Numbered from the stretch's first letter, positions 8,108 through 15,869 are shown. The stretch: DNA of 64,000 nt from an uncultured Clostridia bacterium (GCA_947628615.1 CANRAO010000004.1:31279-95278), one strand, 5' to 3'. The notes: generated from the letters alone by a model not told the origin. Translations and numbers: made by a program.

Positions 8108-8276
8108 CCTGAATAATTAATATACCATTATTTGTCAGTTAAACACATTTGCCAATTTAATTAAATTTTAAAAAAGCCCTTTTCAAAAGTCGTATTATTT
8201 GTTATAATGTATTAGTCTAATATTGATATGTTTAACGTATAATGTTTTTAGTATTTTAATTGTTGAGGGATACATA

Positions 8277-9644
8277 ATGAATAAATTTTATAAATATAAA
8301 AAAACTCATAAAGCACTTAATAAAATAGTCTTATTGGCAACAACTATAACCATCGGAATTTCAACGGCATCATACTCATTTGCATTGTCGGGGTCAGCTT
8401 ATGATTTCACTCCTGACGCTGAGGGCGTAAGACTGACATCAGAAGCCGTTTATATGGAAAATCTCGATACGGAAGACGTTATTTTAAACAAAAGTGCAGA
8501 CGTACAATATGCTCCTGCATCGCTAACTAAAATAATGACCTGCGTTCTTGTACTTGACGAGTTTAAGGACGATGTTGAAAGTCTTAAAAAGACAAAGGTT
8601 TCTGCAGGAAGTGAAGCTTTTAAAGAACTTGAAAATACTTTTGCCTCAACTGCCGGAATTAAAAAGAACGAAAAGCTGAGCTATTATGACCTTCTCTGTG
8701 CACTGATGATTCCGTCCGCTTGCGAAGCGGCAAATATAATTGCAGTAAATATCGGCGGTTCACTTGACGGTTTTGTTGAAATGATGAACGCCAAAGCGGG
8801 TTCGCTTGGAATGAAAAATACAGTCTATTACAACGCTCACGGTCTTGATCTTAATGGAAATGTAAATATGACAACCTGCCGTGATCAAGCTATACTATGT
8901 AAATATGCAATCAACAACTACCCTATTTTTACTGAGATAACTTCAAAGTACAGCTACACGCTGTCAAACGGTACAACTGTTGTAAACACAAACGCCCTGC
9001 TTGATGAAACGTCTGATTTCTATTACGGTTATGTAAACGGAATCAAAACAGGATTTTACGACGAAGCAGGAAGATGTTTAGCGTCAGTTGCAACGAAAAA
9101 CGGTTATACATATCTTATAGTTTCAATGAAAGCCCCTGCAAAAGACAAAAACGGCAACGATGTAATGTATAACTGTCAGGACCACAAAAAGCTCTATATG
9201 TGGGCTTATGAAAATCTTGATTACAGCGTCTTTGTTGAAGAAAACGAAGAAATAACCGAGGCGAAAGTACTGTATGGTAAAGGTGCGGATTTTGTTACGC
9301 TGAAGCCTGCTAATGAAGTTTCAAAAATCTGGCTTAATTCAATCGATATGAACGAGGTCGAGAGAAAAATAACTGTGGACGAAAATATTGTAGCACCTGT
9401 CTATAAAAACGACACTTTGGGAACTCTTGAACTTATTTACAAGGGTGAAACAATAGGCTCGGTAAAACTGGTTGCAACTACTGATATTCCTCGTGCTGCT
9501 GTTAAAGCGGAAGCCGCTGTTGCAAGCAAGTTTTTCTCCTCAAAGCAATTCAGAATTGCTCTTGTAATAATAATTTTTGCAGTTATAATTTATACCATTA
9601 TATTTAAAGCAATAACAAATAAAAACAAACGTAAAGAGCAATAA
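8277..9644 (+). CDS. D-alanyl-D-alanine carboxypeptidase, DacF/PBP5 type
   Basis: A 455-residue secreted, membrane-anchored serine carboxypeptidase trimming peptidoglycan pentapeptides. It has a signal peptide (about 1-36), the catalytic tetrad Ser82-Leu-Thr-Lys85, and Lys257-Thr-Gly259 in NGIKTGF. A PBP5 C-terminal beta domain (about 330-410) and a hydrophobic C-terminal anchor (FRIALVIIIFAVIIYTIIF) followed by lysines complete it. The second motif reads Ser147-Ala-Cys149 rather than SxN, a deviation. The start at 8277 gives a proper signal peptide; the upstream alternative start at 8223 adds 18 residues and is unlikely. It is monocistronic and ends at a strong terminator. Confidence 0.92.
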   Translation: MNKFYKYKKTHKALNKIVLLATTITIGISTASYSFALSGSAYDFTPDAEGVRLTSEAVYMENLDTEDVILNKSADVQYAPASLTKIMTCVLVLDEFKDDVESLKKTKVSAGSEAFKELENTFASTAGIKKNEKLSYYDLLCALMIPSACEAANIIAVNIGGSLDGFVEMMNAKAGSLGMKNTVYYNAHGLDLNGNVNMTTCRDQAILCKYAINNYPIFTEITSKYSYTLSNGTTVVNTNALLDETSDFYYGYVNGIKTGFYDEAGRCLASVATKNGYTYLIVSMKAPAKDKNGNDVMYNCQDHKKLYMWAYENLDYSVFVEENEEITEAKVLYGKGADFVTLKPANEVSKIWLNSIDMNEVERKITVDENIVAPVYKNDTLGTLELIYKGETIGSVKLVATTDIPRAAVKAEAAVASKFFSSKQFRIALVIIIFAVIIYTIIFKAITNKNKRKEQ

Positions 9645-9672
9645 TATATTGATAATAAATAAATTATAAGAA

Positions 9673-9703
9673 AAACAGCATTCCGAAAGGAGTGCTGTTT
9701 TTT
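9673..9703 (+). terminator. Terminator after the DacF-type gene
   Basis: AAACAGCA..CC-GAAA-GG..TGCTGTTT hairpin followed by a run of Ts. It may serve both strands, because the next gene converges from the right. Confidence 0.85.
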
Positions 9704-9727
9704 CCTAGTCATTGAATAATTTATCCC

Positions 9728-10291
9728 CTATTCGTCTTTAGATGCATACTCTTCATTTGGGTTTTTAACCCTCCAGTCAAGAACAGGATGCTTTTTCATA
9801 TAAACTGCATGAGCGATAACATATGCTATAAGGCACAGTATAAGTGTTATGCCAATGCTGATAAGCGCAGAAACCTCATAGGTAAGAGAGAACCTCTCGC
9901 TTATCCATTTGCACGGAAAATAAAATCCCTTAAAACCTGTTTCTGTATTTCCGGAAGTTTTGTTCATAAACAAAATCGGAACATAGTAAACCGCAAACAT
10001 GAGTATAAGAACTATTGAAGTCGATGTGCTGTCATAGCTTTCATATGCAGAATGTTTTACCCCGTCGTCAATAAATAAGATTACCAGAATAATCAATACT
10101 AGAATCCACGCAACAAAAGAATAGACCCCACCCTCAAAGAAAGCCTCCTTGATTTTGATTTTACCTCCGCTGCCTGTTACAAACAGGTTAGACACCCAAG
10201 AAACTAAGGTTATCGAAAGCACAGAGCAAATGACGTTTGCCATAAGCAAAATTCCGATTCTCGAAATTGTATAAAGTATTTTTTCTTTCAT
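9728..10291 (-). CDS. Multi-pass membrane protein of unknown function
   Basis: A protein of about 187 residues from the ATG at 10291, with about four hydrophobic segments. These are near 10-35, 60-80 (ending VILFIDDG), 92-110 (IVLILMFAVYYVPILFM) and 140-165 (VSALISIGITLILCLIAYVI). The C-terminus is short and polar. The only motif-like feature is the tail HPVLDWRVKNPNEEY. An alternative GTG start at 10300 adds three residues. It stands alone between the convergent dacF-type gene and the divergent HAD gene. I do not recognise a family. Confidence 0.7.
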   Translation of the reverse strand: MKEKILYTISRIGILLMANVICSVLSITLVSWVSNLFVTGSGGKIKIKEAFFEGGVYSFVAWILVLIILVILFIDDGVKHSAYESYDSTSTSIVLILMFAVYYVPILFMNKTSGNTETGFKGFYFPCKWISERFSLTYEVSALISIGITLILCLIAYVIAHAVYMKKHPVLDWRVKNPNEEYASKDE

Positions 10292-10433
10292 ATTAATCAC
10301 CGTATCTTTTTAGTGTGAACACTATTGTTAATAATATTATAACATATTAGTATATCTATCGCAACTCAATTTCCCAAATTAGACATCATTCACATTTTGT
10401 GTTATACTTACAATAATGAAATGGAGATAAATT

Positions 10434-11099
10434 ATGATTAAAGCAGTTATTTTTGATATGGACGGTCTTATGATTGACACCGAAAAGTTGCTTATGCGGT
10501 TCTGGATAGAATCTGCTGAGAGCTTTGGTTTTGATATGACAAAAGATGATGTTCTTTCTATAAGAAGTCTTGCAGGTAAGCTGACAGAGGCAAAGCTGAA
10601 AAAACGCTTCGGCGATGGATTTGACTATCAAAAGGTTCGTACTAAACGTATTGAGCTTATGAACAACTACATACTAAAAAACGGAATTGAAAAGAAAAAG
10701 GGTCTTGACGAGCTTTTAGAATATCTGAAAAATAACGGATATAAAACAGCAGTTGCGACTGCAACAGATTTAAAACGTGCGTCAATGTATCTTGAAATCA
10801 TAAACGTGACAAAATATTTTGATAAGATAGTCTGTGCTACTATGGTACAAAACGGAAAACCTCACCCTGACATTTATTTAAAAGCCTGCGAGGAGCTTAG
10901 CGTACTCCCCTGCGAAGCTATCGCTTTAGAAGATTCCCCTAACGGAATTATTTCTGCGCACAGTGCAGGCTGTAAAGCTGTTATGGTTCCCGACCTGTCA
11001 GAACCGGACGATGAACTGAGAAAAATTTTGTTCAGGCGAATCGACAGTCTTGACTTGCTTATTGATGTATTAGAAAATTCAAAAAAGCAGATTATTTGA
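10434..11099 (+). CDS. HAD-superfamily phosphatase, beta-phosphoglucomutase-like
   Basis: 221 residues with HAD motif I FDMDGLMIDTE (Asp9 nucleophile, Asp11 acid/base), a helical cap domain (about 15-90), motif II in VATATDLKRA, motif III Lys near KIVCATMVQNGKPHPDIYL, and motif IV ALEDSPNGI. This pattern fits subfamily IA sugar-phosphate phosphatases or beta-phosphoglucomutases, and substrate cannot be assigned. GGAG precedes the ATG. The promoter of the following LCP gene overlaps its stop codon, so the two are separately started. Confidence 0.88.
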   Translation: MIKAVIFDMDGLMIDTEKLLMRFWIESAESFGFDMTKDDVLSIRSLAGKLTEAKLKKRFGDGFDYQKVRTKRIELMNNYILKNGIEKKKGLDELLEYLKNNGYKTAVATATDLKRASMYLEIINVTKYFDKIVCATMVQNGKPHPDIYLKACEELSVLPCEAIALEDSPNGIISAHSAGCKAVMVPDLSEPDDELRKILFRRIDSLDLLIDVLENSKKQII

Positions 11100-11124
11100 C
11101 TTTTTTGTGTAAAAACTATATAAT
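11096..11124 (+). promoter_or_regulatory. Promoter of the LCP gene
   Basis: TTGACT (11096-11101), 17-bp spacer, TATAAT (11119-11124). The -35 box includes the TGA stop of the HAD gene. Confidence 0.8.
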
Positions 11125-11252
11125 GACGTTACTATCAGAAGCAAGAAGCAATGGACAAGAAGTCTAAAGCATAAAAATATATTCTTGTATCTTGCCTCTG
11201 ACATCTTTCATCTATAAAAAGACTTACTTCCTAATAAAAGCAAAAGGAGGAA

Positions 11253-12935
11253 ATGCTCGTTAAAGAGCGTAATCATATTATGAGATACAACGAAAACGAT
11301 TCCGTAAATAACGACGGAACATATCACATTAAAGGCGATAAAAACAAAGAAAACTTTACAGATTATTATGACAAAGCCTTTAACGAAGAGCCCCATGATG
11401 AGGAAGAACTCGGCGCTGAATTTGCAAAAGGATTTCACGAAGAGATTAATATAGATGTAGATCCCTATAGGGATACCAGAAAAGAAAACCCCTTCCAAAA
11501 TCCCAATTACAGACGTGTAAATAACGACAGATACTATGATGAGCAAAACGCTTATAATGATTACGAACAGAATTCGTATGACGATTACTACAGAGAAGAC
11601 ATACAAAACCCATATTATGGGCAAAATCAAAACAAAAGAAACGGACAAGCCAATATGAATAATAATGATTTCAGTTATGAAGACCGGTATACAAGACGCA
11701 GTCAGAATCAAGGCAGAGGCAATCAGAACAGAAACTATCCAAACAGGAACCAAAATCCTCCGCCAAGACAGAGCGGCAATTACAGAAATAATCAGAGTTA
11801 CCAGAACAGAAGACGCCCTCAGTCTAATAATAGACAGCAAAGAAGTTATAACAACAGAGATTATGACAGAGGTATTGATAGAGATTACAGACAGCGTGAA
11901 AGATATGACGATTTTGACAGTCATGAAAAGAGAAATAAAAAGGGCAAAAAGAAAAGAAAATTCACATTCAAGAAGTTTTTGTTTATCCTGATTTTATTGA
12001 TTCTCGTTATATTTGGACTGCTGTCCGCACTTATTCTGCATTATATCGGGCTTATGAATCTTGTAGATACAGGCGATAGAGTTGCAAACTCAGCAAGCGT
12101 TATTTCATCTGATAATGTTGAAAATATACTTATTATCGGCAGTGATTCAAGAACCGAAGACGAAAGAGCACGTTCTGATTCTATGATTCTTTTGTCAATA
12201 AATAAGGAAAGCAAACAGCTTGTGCAGACATCATTTATGAGAGATATGTATGTGGAAATTCCGGGATTCGGAGAAAATAAAATCAACGCCGCCTATAACA
12301 ACGGAGGTCCCGAGCTTGTTATGGATACCATTGAGCAAAACTTCAATATTCAAATTGACCACTATATACAGATTGATTTCTTCTCATTTATTGATATTAT
12401 CGACGCTCTTGGAGGATTGGATATAGAAATAACAGACGCAGAAGCACAGGCTATGACCGATCCATTAGGTGAGCAGAATAAATATCTTAAAAACGACAGA
12501 GGTACCGACTATCTCAAAGAAGGCGGAAAAATCCATATGAACGGCAATCAAGCTCTTGCATATGCAAGAATAAGGCATATTTCAGGAACTACCGGAACAG
12601 ATTTTGGCAGAACAGACCGTCAAAGAAAAGTGTTAAATATGATTATTGACAAAATCAAGGGAGCAGGAATTTCAAATATAAACAAAATGCTTGAGAATGT
12701 TCTTCCTCAAATCACTACTAATCTGACAAAGAACCAATTATACTTCCTTTCGCTTAGAGCACCGTTTATTCTAAGTTATGAGCGCATTGAGATGAGAATT
12801 CCTTACGGAGATGAGGACAGCGCATCAGATAAAAGATACTGGGAATACGGAACAGGCACAGGAGGCTCATCAATACTGATTGTAGACTTTGAAAAGAATT
12901 CAGCATTGCTGAGAAAAACTATCTACGGTTATTAA
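11253..12935 (+). CDS. LytR-CpsA-Psr family cell-wall polymer ligase
   Basis: A 560-residue protein. The first ~225 residues form an unusually long cytoplasmic region rich in Asn, Gln, Arg and Tyr, ending in a Lys/Arg cluster. One membrane helix follows (about 236-262, FLFILILLILVIFGLLSALIL), then an extracellular LCP domain with ILIIGSDSRTE, ARSDSMILLSI, FMRDMYVEIPGFGENKINAA, ALAYARIRH and GRTDRQRKVL. LCP enzymes transfer anionic polymers from lipid carriers to peptidoglycan, which fits the tar genes in the window. The ATG at 11253 is only 2 nt after AGGAGG; the ATG at 11280 has weaker context. A GCTC/GAGC hairpin lies between them, so the start is uncertain. Confidence 0.93.
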   Translation: MLVKERNHIMRYNENDSVNNDGTYHIKGDKNKENFTDYYDKAFNEEPHDEEELGAEFAKGFHEEINIDVDPYRDTRKENPFQNPNYRRVNNDRYYDEQNAYNDYEQNSYDDYYREDIQNPYYGQNQNKRNGQANMNNNDFSYEDRYTRRSQNQGRGNQNRNYPNRNQNPPPRQSGNYRNNQSYQNRRRPQSNNRQQRSYNNRDYDRGIDRDYRQRERYDDFDSHEKRNKKGKKKRKFTFKKFLFILILLILVIFGLLSALILHYIGLMNLVDTGDRVANSASVISSDNVENILIIGSDSRTEDERARSDSMILLSINKESKQLVQTSFMRDMYVEIPGFGENKINAAYNNGGPELVMDTIEQNFNIQIDHYIQIDFFSFIDIIDALGGLDIEITDAEAQAMTDPLGEQNKYLKNDRGTDYLKEGGKIHMNGNQALAYARIRHISGTTGTDFGRTDRQRKVLNMIIDKIKGAGISNINKMLENVLPQITTNLTKNQLYFLSLRAPFILSYERIEMRIPYGDEDSASDKRYWEYGTGTGGSSILIVDFEKNSALLRKTIYGY

Positions 12936-12962
12936 ACAAAATGTAAGTTCAAAAAAATCAAA

Positions 12963-12997
12963 GTGGGTGTACCTTCTGGCACACCCACATTTATTTT
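12963..12997 (+). terminator. Terminator of the LCP gene
   Basis: GTGGGTGT-ACC-TTCT-GGC-ACACCCAC forms a strong hairpin followed by ATTTATTTT. Confidence 0.88.
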
Positions 12998-13173
12998 ACA
13001 GTAAAGATAAAAACTTCACGCTGAAAGCTCCCCTATGGACATAAATGAACATAAATCCGCAATATTTCTCTTATGCCACTCCCTGCGCATAAGAAGTTTT
13101 TAAATTCACTGATAAAATATAATATTCCAAAAACTGATGTAATGTGACAAATTAAGACTCATAAAAGCATAAT
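12998..13173. other. Spacer without a supported gene
   Basis: I see no coding potential here. One hairpin, CTTATGC..GCATAAG at 13071-13094, is followed by TTTTT after a few bases and could be a weak terminator on the plus strand. Confidence 0.5.
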
Positions 13174-13204
13174 AAGACCGATACATTACTAATGTATCGG
13201 TCTT
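13174..13204 (-). terminator. Perfect 15-bp inverted repeat ending the mini-ORF transcript
   Basis: AAGACCGATACATTA and its exact complement are separated by one base (13189). The transcript side is followed by TTATTATG, only a short U-tract. The symmetry means it may act on both strands. Confidence 0.7.
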
Positions 13205-13261
13205 AGATATATATTCAATTTGTAATCTGAATCGCATTTAATTCTATTCAAATAATCGGTT

Positions 13262-13381
13262 TCACTCTTCCGAATATCCACATAGCCTTAAATCATTCAG
13301 TCTTAACACTTCATCCGCTAAGCTCCAACTTAATTTTGAATGTCTTTTCTTAATTATTTTTTTGATCTTGATAACTAACAC
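13262..13381 (-). CDS. Possible 39-residue ORF at the 3' end of the mini-ORF transcript
   Basis: From a GTG at 13381 the frame reads a lysine-rich start (KIKKIIKKRHSK) and then an amphipathic, protein-like stretch LSWSLADEVLRLNDLRLCGY ending SEE. The frame stays open upstream to a stop about 14 codons before the GTG, with a TTG adjacent. There is no clear ribosome-binding site, unlike the other mini-ORFs in this transcript. The composition looks more coding than random for such AT-rich DNA. It could be the tail of a decayed gene or a small protein. I do not recognise it. Confidence 0.3.
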   Translation of the reverse strand: MLVIKIKKIIKKRHSKLSWSLADEVLRLNDLRLCGYSEE

Positions 13382-13483
13382 CAATGTTGCTTGAAAATCA
13401 GTGACATTTACTTTAAATAAAATTTAAATCTTTATCAGTAGATTTATTCTGAACTTAGATTTCGTTAATACAGTACAACTAAT

Positions 13484-13519
13484 CTACAAGCGTCTCATTG
13501 ATGAATCCTCTATTGCCAT
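13484..13519 (-). CDS. 11-residue mini-ORF (MAIEDSSMRRL)
   Basis: ATG preceded by AAAGAGGTGAGTCCA, a good ribosome-binding site at 8-9 nt, with the same GTCC(A/G)ATG start context as the other mini-ORFs of this transcript. Function is unknown. Confidence 0.35.
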   Translation of the reverse strand: MAIEDSSMRRL

Positions 13520-13538
13520 TGGACTCACCTCTTTAATT

Positions 13539-13586
13539 CTAAATTTTAATCATTCGGCCTTGATAGGATTTAATTCTTTTTAACAT
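13539..13586 (-). CDS. 15-residue mini-ORF (MLKRIKSYQGRMIKI)
   Basis: ATG preceded by AAAGGGTGTGATAGGA. The peptide is strongly basic and could be amphipathic. It lies between the very short mini-ORFs and the 11-residue one, with about 19 bp to the next start. Function is unknown. Confidence 0.35.
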   Translation of the reverse strand: MLKRIKSYQGRMIKI

Positions 13587-13897
13587 TCCTATCACACCCT
13601 TTCGTTTTTTATTCTAATCAACAGGATTTCTCAGTCAAAAACTTAATAAACATAAATTTTAAGTTTTTCAAATATTAACTGTTCATTGGAACTTTCTCCT
13701 TTTTAAATTTGACCTGTTTTGTATTTTTCAATACCTTTAATTAGCACATCGGACTATCTTCCTTTCAATTAATGCTTAGGTTTGAAAAGGATCTTAACAG
13801 TTCATCGGACCTTTCTCCTTAATTAGAATTTGTGAATCAAGGCTTGAAATAAATAACTTAGCTCCCGCTGTTTTTATCTCTTCCTTTCTTCAACTAT

Positions 13898-13926
13898 AAT
13901 ATAACACAACTTATAGAGAATGTCAA
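13898..13926 (-). promoter_or_regulatory. Promoter of the mini-ORF transcript
   Basis: On the minus strand TTGACA (13926-13921), a 17-bp spacer and TATATT (13903-13898). Transcription would start near 13890 and run leftward. The divergent DUF1292 promoter starts about 60 bp away. Confidence 0.8.
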
Positions 13927-13984
13927 TAGTTTTTTTCAACTTTTTTATAATTTTTTTATTTAATTTTACTTTTACAAAATCTGC

Positions 13985-14013
13985 TTGACAATTGAAATTA
14001 TATATATTATAAT
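13985..14013 (+). promoter_or_regulatory. Promoter of the DUF1292 gene
   Basis: TTGACA (13985-13990), 17 bp, TATAAT (14008-14013). The leader before the gene is about 90 nt and carries a possible imperfect GTTGTGGTG/CACCATAAC stem followed by Ts. Confidence 0.82.
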
Positions 14014-14107
14014 ATAAATGTTGTGGTGATAATATTGTTTATTAAAACACCATAACTTTTTTATTAACCTGAGAATTCACATATAATACATCTTAGGAGG
14101 TTTATTT

Positions 14108-14488
14108 ATGAACGAAGAAATGGATATGCAGCCTGATCTGTATACGCTTGTTGACGAAGAGGGTCAAGAGCAAATGTTTGAGCTTTTGGATTCACTCGAG
14201 TATGAGGGGGAAACATATTACGCTCTAACACCTTATTTAGAAGATGCTGAAGCAATTCTTGCTGATGACGGCGAAGTAGTTATTTTGAAGTCAACATACG
14301 AGGGCGATGAAGAGGTTCTTGTTTCTGTTGACGACGATGATCTTTTCGACAAGCTGGGCGATTTGTTTATGGATCGCTTTGCTGAACTGTTTGAAGACGA
14401 TGATGACGAAGATTCTATTGAAATCGAAGGCAGCGACAGGGTTGATCTTGAAAACGGCGAGGTTGATTTGACTAATCTGGACGATTAA
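14108..14488 (+). CDS. DUF1292 domain protein (YrzB-like)
   Basis: A 126-residue, very acidic protein. The stretch LYTLVDEEGQEQMFELLDSL and EYEGETYYALTPY followed by VVILKSTYEGDEEVLVSVDDDDLFDKL is the DUF1292 pattern. In Firmicutes this gene usually lies near yrrK/ruvX and mltG, which are absent here. Its role is unknown. The last 30 residues are an Asp/Glu-rich tail longer than in B. subtilis YrzB. AGGAGG lies before the ATG with good spacing, and the promoter is well defined. Confidence 0.88.
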   Translation: MNEEMDMQPDLYTLVDEEGQEQMFELLDSLEYEGETYYALTPYLEDAEAILADDGEVVILKSTYEGDEEVLVSVDDDDLFDKLGDLFMDRFAELFEDDDDEDSIEIEGSDRVDLENGEVDLTNLDD

Positions 14489-14532
14489 TTATTATGCTCT
14501 TTATTGCATTTTAATTTGTCGAAAATTACCGC

Positions 14533-14561
14533 TTGTATACTCATTTTGCAAGTGGTATAAT
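14533..14561 (+). promoter_or_regulatory. Promoter of the 6S RNA gene
   Basis: TTGTAT (14533-14538), 17 bp, TATAAT (14556-14561). Start of transcription would be about 14568, just before the RNA fold. Confidence 0.78.
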
Positions 14562-14567
14562 ACTAAC

Positions 14568-14785
14568 AGAAAGAAACTTATTTGAAACTAAAGCTTTCTG
14601 CCTTGCGCGAACAAGCACAGTTTTTATAATCCAACACATAGAATAAGGGAACTAAGCTCTGACTGAGGATTGCAGACCTCCCGGCTTTTGCCGGACGAAG
14701 GGAGCGCGAGGCTTTCAGGCCGTTACCCACCTGCACAAGTGCGGGTTTTATTCACTGTGCGACGGCAAGGCGGATATATTAGAAT
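14568..14785 (+). ncRNA. ssrS: 6S RNA (SsrS)
   Basis: A non-coding, GC-richer stretch with its own promoter and terminator. The ends match the 6S closing region: TTTCTGCCTTGCGCGAACAA near the 5' end pairs with GACGGCAAGGC at the 3' end, and GCACAGT pairs with ACTGTGC inside it. These blocks resemble the TTTCT..GTTCGCAAGC and GGCGGCA blocks of known 6S RNAs. The middle has hairpins (CCGGCTTTTGCCGG and others) and an open region. 6S RNA binds the sigma-A holoenzyme and lowers transcription in stationary phase. SRP RNA, tmRNA and RNase P signatures are not seen. Confidence 0.78.
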
Positions 14786-14788
14786 TTA

Positions 14789-14830
14789 AAACTGCTCATT
14801 TGCTTTTGGCAAGTGGGCAGTTTGTTTTTA
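14789..14830 (+). terminator. Terminator of the 6S RNA gene
   Basis: AAACTGCTCATTTGC pairs with GCAAGTGGGCAGTTT (15 bp with two G-T pairs) and is followed by GTTTTTAAT. Confidence 0.88.
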
Positions 14831-14879
14831 ATATCAAGAAACCAAATGTGTTCAAATATCTTAAAAAGTTAAAAATAAC

Positions 14880-15458
14880 TCAGCATTGTTTTTTTAAAAC
14901 AACTACCAGAGCAGTTGTCACGACACCTATAACAGTTCCTGTCACAATCGCAGATAAAAGCAAAACGGGCGCATAAATAGAAATCCAAGGTGTTCCTGTT
15001 GCTATAACCGCAACCGCAAGCTGACCTGCGTTGTGAAATATCGCTCCCATAACCGAAGTTATCCATATTTTCTTTTCACCAAAAACATCTATCGTCAGAG
15101 CCATAATAGTATAAGCCAGTATTCCTCCAACTATGCTGAATGAAAAACTCAATACGCTTCCTGCAAAAATGCTCGCAAGAATAATTCTCATACTAAGAAT
15201 TATAAAAGCCTCACGCTTTCCTAGAATGACCATTGCTATAAGCGTTACAATATTTGAAAAACCGATTTTAACGCCCTGAATCGGTATCGGAGGCAGTGCC
15301 GCCTCTACCGTGAAAAGTATCAGTGAGACAGCTGTAAGTATTGCCATCGCAGCATATTTTTTAAGATTTATAGGCTTTCTGATTTTAGGAGATTTTAATG
15401 ATCTATCATTTTTCATACTATTCACTGTACCCTTCATAGGTTTGCGTTTGATTCGCAT
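14880..15458 (-). CDS. Gx transporter family membrane protein (heptaprenyl diphosphate synthase component I-like)
   Basis: A 192-residue integral membrane protein with five or six helices after a basic N-terminal 35 residues. The stretch LPPIPIQGVKIGFSNIVTL and MRIILASIFAGSVLSF, with VMGAIFHNAGQLAV, is typical of PF07456 proteins. These are annotated as HepI or Gx transporters and resemble ECF S-components. Their gene commonly follows a NusG-domain-II gene, as here, in clusters linked to quinone or flavin electron transfer. The real substrate is unknown. The start is 21 bp after the stop of the upstream gene, so they form an operon. The ATG of MKNDRS at residue 15 is an alternative start. Confidence 0.85.
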   Translation of the reverse strand: MRIKRKPMKGTVNSMKNDRSLKSPKIRKPINLKKYAAMAILTAVSLILFTVEAALPPIPIQGVKIGFSNIVTLIAMVILGKREAFIILSMRIILASIFAGSVLSFSFSIVGGILAYTIMALTIDVFGEKKIWITSVMGAIFHNAGQLAVAVIATGTPWISIYAPVLLLSAIVTGTVIGVVTTALVVVLKKQC

Positions 15459-15479
15459 AAAGTATTTACTGTTATAGAT

Positions 15480-15869
15480 TTATATTTCTGCGTCAATATT
15501 AATTTTCTTATCACCGTTGTCAACTCTTATAACCAGACCGTTCGGTACACATACTATTGGCAGCAGACTGTTATCAATCTCCCCCTGTTTGACGCAAATC
15601 TGATTTTTGCAGTTAGCTTCAATAACCGATATTTTACCGTTTCTTATGCGTATAATATTGTAATTATCACCGTTTTCGACAGTAAATTCATCGTCTGTAT
15701 CCAGACTTACAGTACGTATCAGATTATTATCTGAATATATTTCAGCAGTTTTCCCGGTCAATTTTCCAGAACGCATAATAAAAATTACAAGTATGGATAT
15801 AACAGCTAATAATAAAAACAGAGTAATCCATAATATATTAGAAGTTAAAATCTTTTTAGTATTTTTCAT
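15480..15869 (-). CDS. NusG domain II-containing membrane-anchored protein
   Basis: 129 residues from the ATG at 15869, chosen because GGAG lies 7 nt upstream; a TTG at 15881 is the alternative. One N-terminal membrane helix (about 12-35, ILWITLFLLLAVISILVIFIM) is followed by a small beta domain. This matches PF07009: EIYSDNNLIRTVSL, NIIRIRNGKISVIEANCKNQ, ICVKQGEI and VCVPNGLVIRV. Two cysteines in the CKNQIC region are conserved in the family. It is usually paired with a Gx transporter gene, as here. Role unknown, probably extracytoplasmic. Confidence 0.88.
   Translation of the reverse strand: MKNTKKILTSNILWITLFLLLAVISILVIFIMRSGKLTGKTAEIYSDNNLIRTVSLDTDDEFTVENGDNYNIIRIRNGKISVIEANCKNQICVKQGEIDNSLLPIVCVPNGLVIRVDNGDKKINIDAEI

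Larger units (their letters stand above)
13174..13890 (-). ncRNA. Unassigned ~700-nt transcript with tandem mini-ORFs, each behind a ribosome-binding site
   Basis: The minus strand carries a complete transcription unit: promoter at 13926-13898 and a 15-bp stem terminator at 13204-13174. It contains no normal gene. Instead, several ATGs follow near-identical sites of the form AAGGAGAAAGGTCCGATG. Read in transcript order they are ATG-AAC-TGT-stop (13805-13794), ATG-TGC-stop (13749-13741), ATG-AAC-AGT-stop (13686-13675), a 15-codon ORF (13586-13539) and an 11-codon ORF (13519-13484). Four of the five share GTCC(A/G)ATG or GTTCCAATG at the start. A 39-codon open frame lies near the end (13381-13262). 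It matches no RNA class I know. It may be a regulatory RNA, a tandem small-protein operon, or a decayed locus. Confidence 0.55.

Noticed and set aside
11130..11160. AGAAGCAAGAAGCAA stretch, similar to GAGGCAAGAAGCAAGAG near 46485
   Set aside because: Short purine-rich low-complexity sequence; two weak copies are not enough to call a repeat family.
11208..11924. 238-codon hydrophobic minus-strand frame
   Set aside because: It is antisense to the Asn/Arg/Tyr-rich part of the LCP gene; the Ile/Val-rich composition is a shadow of AAY/GAY-type codons on the coding strand.
13262..13586. Reading the mini-ORF region as one broken protein gene
   Set aside because: Joining the frames does not give a recognisable protein, and several starts have their own ribosome-binding sites; decay is kept only as an alternative.
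14869..15066. 65-codon Cys/Arg-rich minus-strand frame
   Set aside because: It overlaps the Gx transporter gene in another frame and has no start signals.
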